A DNA stretch of 64,000 bases from Stenogyne calaminthoides (Eukaryota; Streptophyta; Magnoliopsida; Lamiales; Lamiaceae): NCBI GenBank assembly GCA_037126765.1, contig JBBCBC010000034.1:18784691-18848690 (forward strand). Reading direction: 5' to 3'. Shown here in pieces: positions 22,129 through 33,905 of this stretch. Position 1 is the first letter of the stretch. Each line of letters opens with the position of its first letter. The notes under the pieces are model-generated. The model saw only the letters and a list, made by a program, of their open reading frames with translations, did no database searches and had not been told where the DNA came from. Position numbers and translations under genes: made by a program.

Positions 22129-22334
22129 GTAAATGCTCTGACTTTGGTTGAAAAGGAAAGGGAGCGCGAGGAAAAGAACTTGGGAAAACAGAAATCTTCT
22201 TTTCGTCCTAGGTCAAGTGGTGATAAGGATGATGAAAAGAGAAGAAGGTTAAACCAAGAATACTCAACATCAAATAAAAGCATGGGATCAAGCATGAGGA
22301 AAACTTTGGAAAGCGGGAGATTAGGACCCTCGAG
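22129..22334 (+). pseudogene. Foreign basic gag-like tail fused in frame to A2 pol
   Basis: From 22144 an open frame encodes a highly charged stretch (VEKEREREEKNLGKQKSSF, then DKDDEKRRRLNQ and TLESGRLGP) unlike gag of A1 or A3. It continues without a stop into the A-family sequence at SACSNPKRKGKKG (about 22335). The residues that would form the first half of the zinc knuckle are replaced. The Lys/Arg/Glu-rich character resembles the C-terminal tail of Gypsy gag proteins, but I cannot assign a family. It directly follows the A1 3' LTR; no primer site or leader is present. Confidence 0.55.
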
Positions 22335-23865
22335 GTCAGCCTGTTCCAATCCCAAAAGGAAAGGAAAGAAAGGTAATTCTCACGCACTAGTTGTTGAAAC
22401 TTGTTTAGCGGCGTATGCCTCCCATTTATGGGTGGTGGATACGGGATCCACTGATCATGCTTGTTTCACATTACAGGGGTTCAAGCAGACCCGGCAACTA
22501 AGTGGAAGTGAGATCCTCATCACACTGGGCGATGCTAAGAGAGTGGCAGCTGAAGCAGTGGGAGAAGTGCACCTGTCTTTTGAAGACAGAGTTTTAATTC
22601 TAAGAGATGTTCTTTACGTTCCGAGTTTTAGAAAGAATTTAATTTCAGTTTCTAAACTTTTTCATGATGGATATTCGGTTACTTTTAATAAAGTTGTTAC
22701 CATTTCTCTTTTTGATAAATTTATCTGTCATGGAACGTTGTCGAATAATCTCTATAAAATTAACTGTGCACACCACTCACGAAATGCATCCTATAACACA
22801 TCAATTGTTTCCGAGAAAAGAAAACGTTCATCAGACGTGAACGAAACACTTCTTTGGCATCTAAGATTGGGTCATATAAATCCAAAGAGGATCCAAATGT
22901 TGGTGAAAGACAGTTCACTGGAGTTTCTCCAAGTTGAACCAATTCCAACCTGCGAATCATGTTTGGAGGGTAAAATGACCAAGAGGGCATTTGGAGCCAA
23001 GGGGAATAGGGCCAAAGAAGTGTTAGAGATCGTTCACACAGATGTATGTGGTCCAATGTCAACCAAAGCAAGAGGAGGTTATGAGTATTTTGTCACTTTT
23101 ATTGATGATTACTCAAAGTACGGTTACATTTTCCTTATGAAGCATAAATCTGAGACCTTTGAGAAATTCAAAGAATTTAAGGCTCAAGCAGAGAATCATA
23201 GGGAAAAATGCATCAAGTCTCTATGATCTGATTGTGGAGGTGAATACCTCAGCGATGAGTTTTTGAACTACTTATCTGATGAAGGGATTGCATCCCAGCT
23301 CACTGGACCCGGAACCCCTCAACAAAACGGGGTTGCAGAGCGATGAAACAGAACTCTTTTGGAAATGGTTAGATCTATAATGAGTTATGTGGATCTTCCC
23401 AAGTCGTTCTGGGGTCATGCCTTGGAAACAGCAGCTTACATTCTGAACTTGGTTCCATCTAAATCGGTTCCCAAAACTGCCAAAGAATTGTGGACCGGGC
23501 GCAAGCCTAGAATGAGACACATGAGAATTTGGGGGTGTCCGGCCTACGTGTTGGACAAGGAAGCCGGAAAATTGGATCCTCGATCAGAATTAAGGTTGTT
23601 TGTAGGATACCCCGAGGGAACAAAAGGGTGTATGTTCTATGGTCCCGAAGAACAAAAGGTGGTCATCAGCACCAACTTTAGATTTTTGGAAGAAGACTAT
23701 ATGAACGAAAGAAAACCCAGAAGTGAGATTACCTTAAATGAGCTAAGAAGGCAAACCTCAATGCCAACTGTACTAGATGATATACCAAACGACGCACTTT
23801 CACAACCGGAACCTCGTCGTAGTGGGAGGGTTGTAAGAGACGACCCGAGAGATTCATGGGAATAG
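22335..23865 (+). pseudogene. Copia A2 protease and integrase
   Basis: The frame opened at 22144 runs to 23226. It holds WVVDTGSTDH, LLWHLRLGHINPKRI, CESCLEGKM and HTDVCGP without the poly-T frameshift of A1. TGA at 23224-23226 (A1 has CGA) interrupts just before SDCGGEYLS, where Arg of the usual SDRGGEY is Cys. A second stop is at 23344 (TGA). The integrase C-terminal part is open from 23359 to 23865 (SFWGHALETAAYILN, GYPEGTKGCM). The final frame change is at about 23840 (GTAAGAGACGACCC). Confidence 0.9.
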
Positions 23866-25482
23866 GAAAGACCTCGGACTTGATTCCCGGACAAGACGAA
23901 TCAGACCCATGGATATATGACGAGGCAATCCAAGACAAGGATGCAGATTCTTGGCAAACAGCAATGAAAGCCAAAATGGGTTCTATGTTTCATAACAGAG
24001 TGTGGGAGCTAGTCGAACCACTTAATGGGGTCAAACCCATTGGTTGCAAGTGGGTATATAAGAGAAAAAGTGGACCGGACGGGAGGGTGGAAACCTTCAA
24101 AGCAAGACTAGTGGTGAAAGGTTATACTCAGAAAGAATGGATCGATTATGAAGAAACTTTTTCGCCCGTAGCCATGCTTAAGTCTATCCGTATTCTCTTA
24201 TCGATTGCTGCGCATCTCGACTTTGAAATCTGGCAAATGGATGTCAAGACAACTTTCCTTAACGAAAGTCTTGATGAAGAGATCTATATGCAACAACCCC
24301 AAGTCTTCATTAAAAAAAGGCCAAGAACACCTAGTTTGTAAGCTCATGAAGTCCATTTACGGACTCAAACAGGCATCCAGAGCTTGGAACCAATGTTTTG
24401 ATCATGTTATAAAGTCTTATGGGTTCGATCAAAATGAGTTTGAAAGTTGTGTGTATAAAAAGCGTGTCGGAATTGCATTGGTATTCTTAGTACTATACGT
24501 AGATGACATTCTGATCATCGGAAATGATGTAAAGGTGTTATCAGATGTAATGGCATGGCTTTCAAAACAGTTTGATATGATGGACTTAGGGGAATCCGCA
24601 CACATCCTTGGGATCAAGATCACTCGAGATCGCAAGAAAAGGATGATAGGCTTATCGCAAGCTTCATACATAGACACTGTCTTGAAACGTTTCAGCATGC
24701 AATATTCCAAGAAAGGCTTCGTACCTTTCAGACATGGAATCCATCTATCCAAGAAAATGTCCCCTAAGACTCAAAAGGAGATAGATGACATGAAAGGTAT
24801 TCCTTATGCTTCGGCTGTCGGAAGCCTTATGCATGTAATGCTGTGTACGAGACCGGATATCTGCTTTGCCGTTGGCATGGTGGCAAGATATCAAAGTAAC
24901 CCGGGGAATGAGCATTGGACGGCAGTTAAAAATATTCTGAAGTATCTGAAAAGAACTCGGGATAGAATGTTGGTTTATCAGTCAGATAGTCCAATCCCCA
25001 TCGGCTACACGGACTCGGATTTCCAATCAGACATAGACTCCAGAAAATCTACCTCTGGTAGTGTGTTTTGCATGGGGGGAGGAGCCGTGACATGGAGAAG
25101 CGTCAAGCAGAAATGCATCGCAGATTCTACCACGGAATCCGAATATGTAGCTGCTTGCGAGGCAGCGAAAGAAGCGGTTTGGCTCAAGAACTTCCTAGTG
25201 GACTTAGATGCGGTTCCTAATTTGCCCAGCAGAATCACTGTTTATTATGACAATGCCGGAGCAGTTGCAAATTCAAGGGAACCAAGAGCCCACAAAGCCA
25301 GCAAACACATTGAAAGGAAATACCATCTTATACGAGATATCATTAAGAGAGGAGATATAGATGTGGCAAAGATAGCGTCTGAGGATAACCTAGGAGATCC
25401 ATTCACAAAGGGTCTGCCTCTGAATACATTCGAGAGACATGTGGAAGGAATGGGTGTCAAGGCCATTGCCAATCTGCTTTGA
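23856..25482 (+). pseudogene. Copia A2 reverse transcriptase and RNase H (one frameshift)
   Basis: RT begins in 23856-24341 (GCKWVYKRKSGPDG, EETFSPVAMLK, MDVKTTFLNESLDE). An extra A in an A-run at about 24313-24319 shifts the frame. 24205-25482 then carries the rest without a stop: YGLKQASRAW, YVDD at 24496-24507, AHILGIKITRDR, and a complete RNase H (GYTDSDFQS, ADSTTESEYVAA, YYDNAGAVANSRE), ending at TGA 25480-25482. It is the best preserved RT-RNase H of the A family here. Confidence 0.92.
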
Positions 25483-25593
25483 GTATAAGTGGGAGAAATT
25501 ATTAGGTTCGTGTAGGTAACATTAGATGTCACGGATCTACACGAGACATGTTGTAGTATACTTAAAAGCAGACTTTGAGTATAAGTGGGAGAT
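25483..25593 (+). promoter_or_regulatory. Duplicated polypurine tract of Copia A2
   Basis: TTGAGTATAAGTGGGAGA occurs right after the pol stop (about 25481-25498) and again at 25575-25592 next to the LTR. The spacer between them matches A1. Confidence 0.82.
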
Positions 25594-26850
25594 TGTTGGG
25601 ATTATACTGGAAAGTATGCTTTTTACTTTTGTATAATCAAAACTGAATTTCGGACTTATTTACTGAAATAAATTGTTTATCACTGATGTTTTAAATATTA
25701 TCGAATGTTACATATATTTACTGCATAACTCTTCAATAATTCATACGTGTTACATTGTATTTAATTTAGTGATACCAGATCACAGAAGATTAAATTAACA
25801 GTCCCTTGTAACTAAAAGTACGTCATTCAAACCTAGATGGAAATGAACAACCCATCGTGAAAGGTTGAAGTGTAAGGCTCAGATTGGCTTGTCTTGACCA
25901 AGAGATTACACTAGTGCATGACTGATGCACTGAATAGGACCTACAGGAGGATAAATTCTTCAGAACTGAATTAGGAAGAATTAGACCTCAGTGGTTCATT
26001 ATTTCTTAATCTTCGTTCCTTAAATAGGATCACGTGTGATTGGTAACTATTGCTTTGACTTATCATGGGTAGAGAATAAACGAGATTCAATACTTTTTAT
26101 CTTGGGCAATATTATTGGTCGCATGTGATTGCTAAGATTTAATACGGAGAATCGTGTGCAAGTACGCTTGTTTGATTTGCCCCCTTGGGAGGTTCATAAG
26201 CTTTATCATACCAAATCTTGCAAGTGGAATTAGTTTCCGGTATGGATAATAATGTTGAACCGTTCCTTGACCAAGGATAAAAGATATTAATTAATGGAAA
26301 GTTATTTCAGTGGCTTGAATTAATTAATGGGCTAGATAATCTTATACATGGAAAATAATAACCGGGAGCCATATTGACTGTAATATGGGTTAAGATAGAT
26401 AGTGCAATATTAATTATGTAGTGGGATTAATTAATATTTATGGGCTTGAATAATATTGTGGCTCAATATTGATAATTCAAGATCCATTGGAAGGTCCAAT
26501 CTTAATTCTCCTAAAGGCCCCCTAAGTAGCCCAACATATAGTCCAATAACTGAAAAAGGTGTTTAAAATAAAATAAATATTGTTGCTTATTTTTTTCCTA
26601 ATTATTTTGAAATTTTGGAAAAAAGGGGAGAAAGATTTTCTTTGAATTTTGTTATGGAATGAAGATATGTATTCTTGGAATACAAGATTATCTCATTAAA
26701 TTCAAGAAATCTCCCACTTGGTTATCTATAAGAGAATTTTCGAAAATTTTGAAAGATAAAGGGCAAGAAAGATTTTCTTGATTTTCTTGAAAAGATATTA
26801 TGGAAGATATGTATTTATTGAAATACAAGAATATCTCATAAATACAAGAA
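25594..26850 (+). repeat. 3' LTR of Copia A2, truncated
   Basis: First about 1,257 bp of the A-family LTR. It follows A1 closely to ATAAATACAAGAA at 26850, about 1,250 bases in, then changes abruptly to Sirevirus envelope-like sequence. The TATA box region and LTR 3' end are missing. Confidence 0.9.
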
Positions 26851-27312
26851 CACTCTGTACTTTGGCCTTAAATGCCGCTTATGTAAGGTCGCCTCAAACT
26901 TAACAGGATTCTCAGCTATCCTATCAAGATATTCTTGCTCTCGACCTAACATATACACAGAGGGATCATCTTCCTTATCGCACAACTCAAAAACGTCGTT
27001 CAAATTCTTGGGAACAATATACAACTCTCGAACAAAATCTACAAACTTCGATGAATGTTCAAGATGCAAAACAGAAATCTTGGATTCTATACAATCATCC
27101 TCATCTATTTCCATATTAGCGACGAACTCTATTATCTCGCGAGAATACTTCGCCTCTGGTCGGTTTGCGACTAGATTCGCCAGTTTCTCTAGACGAATCA
27201 AATGGAGCGCCTCTTCTTCATGCTTGGTGTTTGAAGTATTCTCCAGAGAATCCACGTACTCATACCATGCCTTATTTGTTTCGGCCAATTTGTCGAATAT
27301 GGTAAGAGTCAT
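26851..27312 (-). pseudogene. Sirevirus B1 envelope-like ORF, 5' part
   Basis: ATG at 27312 opens a frame running into the junction (MTLTIFDKLAETNKAWYEYV, EEEALHLIRLEKLANLV, GREQEYLDRIAENPVKFEA). It matches the start of the B2 envelope-like region (60028 downwards: WYEYVISLE, EEEALHMIRLAKL). The position, after pol and before the 3' LTR, is where Sireviruses carry their envelope-like gene; its function is unproven. About 154 codons remain, cut at about 26850. Confidence 0.75.
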
Positions 27313-27871
27313 TTTGGGAATATTTGAGGTTAGGGTTTGGAGCGATGAAGTTTTTCTGGGTAAAGGGAATTTTGCAGAGGATTTTGGGAAGACGAAGGTT
27401 CAAGGATTTTAATAAAAAATGGCTTTGAATGGCTTTTGAGAGAATATATAGATCGAATTCGTGGGAAGTCGTGTGATTAATTAAAAACGGTTAAGTTTAA
27501 TCACGACTTAATCGGGTAGGCGAAAGGACGATCCTCCGAAAACTAAGCCGTCATTTTAACCTCATTGGTGAATAAATGCAACAGGGCATTTAATGACTGT
27601 TGACCTTCCTTGGAATTTCAAAGATCCCGCCCAAAAACATTCTTCAGGTGTTTTGTATTTATTGCAAATGATTACTGAGTTTCATTTAAGCAATAAATGA
27701 GTCGCATGAGTCATTACTTCTTCAGACTATTTTTCCTCTATTAGTCTTACTGAGTATTGACCTTGATAAAATGTCAGTATGATACTGAGTACTGAATGGG
27801 TTCAATGTCTGCTCTTGATCTTGACCTTCAAGATATACGAGTTTCACGAGACTCGATTCGGTATTTCAATT
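27313..27871 (-). other. Spacer between Sirevirus B1 pol and envelope-like ORF
   Basis: About 560 bp with no coding signal. It is similar to 60155-60770 in B2, including TTAAACTTAACCG and CACGACTTAATCGGG-like words and the TTTATTGC/TGAGTCGCATGAGTCA block. Confidence 0.65.
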
Positions 27872-29908
27872 TTATCCCGAAGTTTCAAGAGAAATCGAGA
27901 AAACTTCATGCATCCGAAAACCTTCAATTTTTTGATTTACTCTATACACTGGATCTAACATCCCTAATTCAACCGATAGTTCCCGAAATCTTGATTCATC
28001 CAAAGGTTTAGTCAAGATATCAGCTTTCTGGCTAATCGGTATGAATTTTCTCCATCCTGATGTCCTTTTTCTCGACATGATCTCGATGAAGTGATGTCTG
28101 ATATCCACATGCTTGCATCGGTGTGCAATACCCGATTTTGTGAAATAGCAATGACACTATTATTGTCACAAAATATTGGTACTTCATTGGCTACAACTTT
28201 ATAATCCCTTAATTGTTATGCGAGCCAAAGAATCGAAAACAACAAGCCTTTGACTTCCGCATGACCATGTATTCAACGAATAGTCTTGGTTGCTATTGAG
28301 GTCCATTTTCTTGAAAAACCAAGATATCACTTACTTCCAAGAAATTGACAAGTTCTGTAGTGGACTTCTGTCATTCGCAACCTCCATAATCGACATTCGA
28401 GTAAACGGTTAATTCAAGGTTATCATCAATTTGGATACCACAATCCTCTATTTATTTGTGCCCTTAAGATACTTCAAGATCTTTTTGGCGACCTCCATGT
28501 GACTAGCCTTAGGATTAGCTTGGTATCTTGCACATATCCCAACAAAGAAATGTTATATCAGGCCTACTTTAACGTGAGATAGAGCAATGATTCAATGATT
28601 CCTCTATAATCGATTATGACTTACCGATTTTGCCTTGTAATCGGGATCCATCTTGTAGTTAGTATTCATGGGAATCCTAAGCGCATTGCAATCTATACAC
28701 CATATTTGGCAATCGGATCTCTCGGTGTACTTTGCACGGTTGATGAAGATTCCTTCCTTTGATTGTTTCACTTGAAGACCTAGAAAGAAATTCATCTCCC
28801 CATCCTAGAACTTCCCAATTTGTCCTTCCTTCAGTGTAGAAAACTTTTCACACAACTGATGATTTGGAGATCCAAAAATGATGTCATCAACATATATCCC
28901 GAACTAGTAAGATATCTTCCCCATCTTCTATCCCGAACGAGTTCTATCAGCAGTTCCTTTGACAAAACCATGGTCAAGAAGAAACCGAGAAAGAGTATCA
29001 TACCATGCTCGGGTGCTTGCTTAAGACCATACAAGGCTTTTTCCGAGCCAAGAACTTGGTCATTCTTTTTCGAAACCGGGAGGTTGTTCCACATAACCCT
29101 CTTCTTTACACACCGATTCGAAATGCACTCTTCACATCCATTTGATAGATCGTGAACTTCTTGTGGCAAAAGATATGCAAGAAACAATCTGATGGCTTCT
29201 AGTCTTGCAACAGGTGCAAAGGTTTCATCATAATCCAAGCCTTCTTCTTGGGAATAACCTTGTGCAACTAGCCTTGCCTTGTTTCTTACAATGTTGTTGT
29301 TCTCATCTCTTTTATTCTTAAATACCCACTTGGTTCCAATAACATTGTGCCTTTCAGGTCTATCCACTAGCTCCCAAACTTCATTCCTTGAGAATTGATT
29401 CAGCTCATCTTGCACAGTAGTAATCCAATGAGAATCTTGTAGAGCTTCTTCAATCTCAGTAGGCTCTTTCTCTGATAGGAAGCAGCAGAATAGTGCACTC
29501 TCACCATGGAACCTTCTTGTTTTGACACCTTCAGTTAGATCACCCACAATCTGACTTGTAGGATGACTATCTAACCATCTTCTTCTAGATGTTCCCCCTT
29601 CAATAGTATCCTCAACATTTGAAATGTTAGGTTCAGTTAGTTCAATAAACTCGGGGAACAAATGAGAAAAGGAGAAAGGGAATCATCTTCCTCAGGGGAA
29701 ATTCTATTCAGAACATTGTCAGTGACATTTGTTCCCTTTTGGTTGATAGATTCAGAAATTGCCTCAGCTGTGCCCGCATCTTCATTAGCATCACATACCT
29801 GAGTCTGAACTGGTGTCTGTTCAGATTGGTCACCTTTGGTGTGTTGGCTTTCCTGAGTCTCACCATCCTGAGTTCCATCCGAACTTCTTTATCTCGAGTC
29901 CGAGTCAC
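27872..29908 (-). pseudogene. Sirevirus B1 reverse transcriptase and RNase H (broken)
   Basis: The open frame at 29661-28831 holds the linker and RT: WITTVQDELNQFSRNEVWEL, GTKWVFKNKRDENNN, ARLVAQGYSQEEGLDYDETF. The YVDD motif is at 28883-28894. RT continues in pieces (MNFFLGLQVKQSKEGIF at 28795). RNase H is spread over 28560-27872 with several shifts; the end, KADILTKPLD, is at about 27990-28020. The linker at 29708-29908 is Ser/Thr/Glu-rich. Confidence 0.87.
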
Positions 29909-30048
29909 CCAATCATAGAGGATGGTGACTTCTTCTTTTCGTGTTCAAATGGATGATTTGTCATTCTTTTTTTCAGCTTAATCTGGTGATTCTCTTGGTC
30001 TTTTTTTTCAAGATCATGTTCTGTTTCTTCCGAACACAAGTAGATTCA

Positions 30049-31324
30049 TCAAAAAACAACATGAGGTGTTTCCTCCACAATAAGAGTCTTACAGTTGTAA
30101 ACTCTGAAAGCTTTACTGACTTCAGAATATCCTAAGAATATTCCTTCATCAGCTTTGCTATCAAATGTTTTCAACTGATTTTTACCATTATTGTGTATGA
30201 AACACTTGCAACCAAACACACGAAAGAAAGAAACAAGAGGCTTCCTTTCATTCCAAAGCTCGTATGGTGTTTTGCCTTGACTCTTAGTCAGCATGGATCT
30301 GTTTTGAGAATAGCATGCAGTGTTGGCGACAAATTTCAAAATCTTTTAGGAATATAAACCCATTTATCATTGTCCTTGCAGCGTCTTTTAGAGTCCTGTT
30401 CCTTCTTTCAGCAACACCATTTTGTTGAGGGGTCCTTGCAGCTGATGTTTCATGAGTAATTCCATTTTCTGCACAATAATCAGATATAATATGGTTTATA
30501 AATTGAGTTCCCTTGTCAGATCTGATTTTGACCACACTCAGATTTTTCTCAATACTGAGCCTTTTCAGTAACTCAGGCAGCTTTATCTGAGTCTCTTTCT
30601 TACTGAGTAAGAATATGACCCATGTATATCTTGAGTAGTCATCAACTACTACGAGTGTATATTTCCTGCCATTAGTGCTTACTGGTGTTATTGGACCAAA
30701 AAGATCCATATGCAACAACTGAAGTATTCTTTCAGTATAAACATCTACTTTGCTTTTAAATGATGCTCTAATTTGTTTCCATTTTTGGCACGCATCACAA
30801 ATATGTTCCTTACTGAATACTTCATTAGGCAACCCTCTCACAAGACCTAATCTTGCAAGCTTATTCAGGGTTTTGAAATTCAGGTGGTTCATTCTTTTAT
30901 GCCATAACCAACTGGTATCTGTGGAACTTTTTGCAACCAAACATGTATCTTTAGGAGTTGAACTCCAATCAGCAAGATACACATTTCATTTTCTAGTACT
31001 AGTCAGTAATATTTTCTGTGAGATATCATCTTTCACATAACATAAGTTCTTAGAGAACTCAACATTAAATCCCTTATCACAGAATTGGCTTATTGAAAGC
31101 AAGTTATGCTTCAATCCAGATACATATGAAACACCATGGATATGAACTGAATCAATTTCCAAAGTTCCATATCCTTCAGTCTGTCCTTTGGAGTTATCTC
31201 CAAATGTGATCTGAGGGCCTCTTTGTTCAACATAGTCACTGAGTATCTGCTTAAATCCTATCATATGTCTTGAGCATCCACTGTCAAGATACCATACAGC
31301 AGGGGCCTTTTCATCTCTGCTCAT
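30049..31324 (-). pseudogene. Sirevirus B1 protease and integrase
   Basis: 31324-30986 contains the protease with WYLDSGCSRHMIG (Copia DSG form) and LKHNLLSISQFCDKGF. 30982-30284 holds the HHCC block (WLWHKRMNHLNFKTLNKLA, CDACQKWKQ) and the full D-D-E core: HMDLFGP, RSDKGTQF, NGVAERRN. 30339-30049 continues with GKTPYELWNERKP and GYSEVSKAFRVYN. A frame change separates the last two pieces near 30300; between 30986 and 30982 there is only a stop. Confidence 0.9.
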
Positions 31325-31381
31325 CGGTGCTATGTGATCTTTAATCAGCTCAGTGCCCTTGTTTTCCTCCTGAAAAACAGA

Positions 31382-33778
31382 TCAATTCTTAGGTACCCAA
31401 TTTGTATAGGGTCCTACAAGGTTAGCTGTACCTTTCGGAATCCAAATCTGCCTGACAACTCTAATCACTTTAGACTGGCTGATCTGTCTTCCATAAACAT
31501 CTACATACACATTTACTACTCTGGGTGCCTTAGTAGTTTCCTGTGTATAAGTGCTAGCCTTAGCATGAACATGAGCCTTAGAGTTTTTCTTTGGTACAGG
31601 CCTTTTGTTTAGTTGCTTTGGCTTCTGTGCAGCCGGTCTAAATCTTTGTTGACTCGGGTTTAGGTAACCTTTACCCTTAGGCAAGTGGGGTTCAGGTTGC
31701 CTGTACTGAAATTTGGGACTTTCAGTATACTGAGGACTTGGTCTCTTCAGTTGAGAATGTCTCTGCTGAGTGTTTCTCTTCTAAAGATTCCTTTGATGGT
31801 TCAGTGTAGATCCTTTCAGGTTTGCATTCTTAGCCTGAGGCTTCGAAGTACTTGCCTGAAATTTTCTTACTGAGTGCTCAGGTTTTCTAGCCTTCATCTG
31901 AGGTTTTGGCTTTCTTACCTGATCATTCAATTTTACTGGAACCATAGGTCCTTTTCCCTTGTCTAACACCTTGGGCATTTCTTCAGTTTGAAGTGTTGGT
32001 GCCACTGGTTTAACAAAGATTGTCTTCTTGCTACTTGATGCAAAGATTAGGATGACCTTGTGAGGTTCCCCCGGAATGTATCCCAATCCAGATTTTTATA
32101 GTGGCAGGTCTCTCGATAACTCAATTTCATCTATCACTTTAGATGCGAGATTCAATAGAGTTAGCTTCTTCTTCACAAGACTATCCTCACATTTCGTAGA
32201 GAGTTTCATGCTTCTCGGAGAGGTCATTGAACTTAGTTCGATCAATTTGAATCTCTTGATGGATTTTTCTAGCTTTTCGGTTAGGGTCACTATCAACTTC
32301 TCTTTTTCTCGAGAGTTGTACTTTGTAACATCCAGTTCATCGGTAGCTCCCATTAATTGAGAAGTGATTTCAGTTTTGCTGAGTCTTTCCACTTAAGATT
32401 TTTGACCTTCCTTATATACGCTCTTGAGTTTCATTTAGCGATTCTTGTAAGACAACATAGTCCTTCATCAGACTCTCGAAAGAATCCATCAGGTCAAATT
32501 GACTGTTTACAGTTGAACTTGACAACTCTTGTTCTAGTGTAGGAGCAACAACAAAAAAATAAGAGTTTACCTCCTCAATAGCCATTAGACAGAGGTCATT
32601 ACTTTCACTGTCTGAGAAGATTTCATCTGAAGAGCTAGATCCTTCCTCAGAATGTTCTTCTTCTACAACCATGGCCTTTTTGCTAGAGAACTTCTTGTCT
32701 CTTTTAGCTTGCCTTTCTCTTCTCTCCTTAGCTTTTCGTGTCGGGTCGGTCAAATTGGAAGTGACCTTTCTTTTGGCAATTGTAGCATCTGTTGGCATCA
32801 TCATCCTGATCACTTTCTTCTTTGGACTTGGAGTCCTTCCTTTTGGATGAAGATCCTTCAGCTTTCAGGTCCTTCTTCTTCTCAGTTGATTTGTCCGGCT
32901 TTTCTTTCGGTACACTGTGATTTCTGTAATAGTTTTTTGTATTTTCCATATCGATTATTAAGTCTTTTCAAACATCCTTGCCATCGGTCTTAGCTTATCC
33001 TCAAGCTCATCCCGATTCTTAGCAAGGAGTTCTCGAACTCTCTTTTTCTGGGTTTTATCCTTGGCTTTGAAAGCCACATTTTTACTAGATGATGAATCAT
33101 CTTTCTTTGTCGACCTTTTAGATTTCTTATCAATTACTTAACTCATAGGCCTTCATTTCGAGAGAAGACTTGTTGATATGGCATTGAATTAATGCTTTTG
33201 GTGTTTTCAATCACCACTGCATGTATATCCCATTTCTTAGAAAGACCTCTAAGAATTTTCAATGCAACTTCTCTCTGTGGATATTTCTTTCCAAGTGCAT
33301 TTAAATCATTCATAATGCTAGTGAATCTGACTTCCAATTTGTCAATAGATTCACCTTCTTCCATTTCAAAACTTTCAAACTTTCCAATTGCAACTGAAAG
33401 TTTGTTTTCCTTGGTATGATCTGTGCCTTGGCACATTACAGCTAGTGTATCCCAAATTTCTTTTGCAGTATTACAGTGAGAAATCATTCCCATCACACCA
33501 TCATCAATTGTACTGTATAGTGTGTCTTTAGCAATATAGTCTAGATTGACTAACTTTCTCTCCTCAGGAGTCAGTTGGTCATCAGACTTAGGAAATTCTG
33601 CTCTAGGATCATTTCTCTCATTTTCTGTTCCTCTGGGATTCACCACAGTAAATTGGAATGACCCTTCAGAGACCACTCTCCACATACGTTCATGTTTAGA
33701 ATACAGGTGAGCCTGCATTCTTAGTCTCCATAAATCATAGTTCTCTACTGAGAACATGGGAAGTTTCTTATAAGACAT
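31382..33778 (-). pseudogene. Sirevirus B1 gag and gag-protease region (broken)
   Basis: ATG at 33778 opens 211 codons (MSYKKLPMFSVENYDLWRLR, NALGKKYPQREVALKILRGL), the Sirevirus gag core. Stops and shifts break the rest. The zinc knuckle at 32728-32780 reads CYNCQKKGHFQFDRP: the last Cys is Arg, so one zinc ligand is lost. Charged coiled-coil-like pieces at 32813-32412 and 32392-31781 and a basic piece at 31684-31382 follow. The long gag C-terminal region is usual for Sireviruses. Confidence 0.87.
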
Positions 33779-33891
33779 TTTTATCTGAGTCTTTTAAGAA
33801 TTCAGCAAATAAGATCAATTCAGATAGACCACAAGTATTTTAGCAAATTTAAAACTTTGGTCAACAAAGCAGGTGGTCAAGTTGAACCACT

Positions 33892-33903
33892 GCTCTGATA
33901 CAA
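33892..33903 (-). promoter_or_regulatory. Primer-binding site of Sirevirus B1
   Basis: On the minus strand TTGTATCAGAGC lies two to three bases after the LTR end. It matches the initiator tRNA-Met complement with one mismatch (G to T at position 2). Confidence 0.85.
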
Positions 33904-33905
33904 CT

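Larger units (their letters stand above)
22335..26850 (+). mobile_element. Ty1/Copia element A2, truncated at both ends
   Basis: Starts in the last part of the zinc knuckle (GAGGTCAGCCTGTTCC, as A1 at 17045) and runs through pol to a 3' LTR cut at about 26850. Nucleotide similarity to A1 is very high across pol, so A1 and A2 are close relatives in tandem. No gag core, leader, primer site or 5' LTR of its own is present. Confidence 0.9.

Noticed and set aside
15376..26850. A1 and A2 as a simple tandem sharing one LTR
   Set aside because: A shared LTR should be followed by primer site, leader and gag; after 22128 there is a foreign gag-like sequence and none of these.
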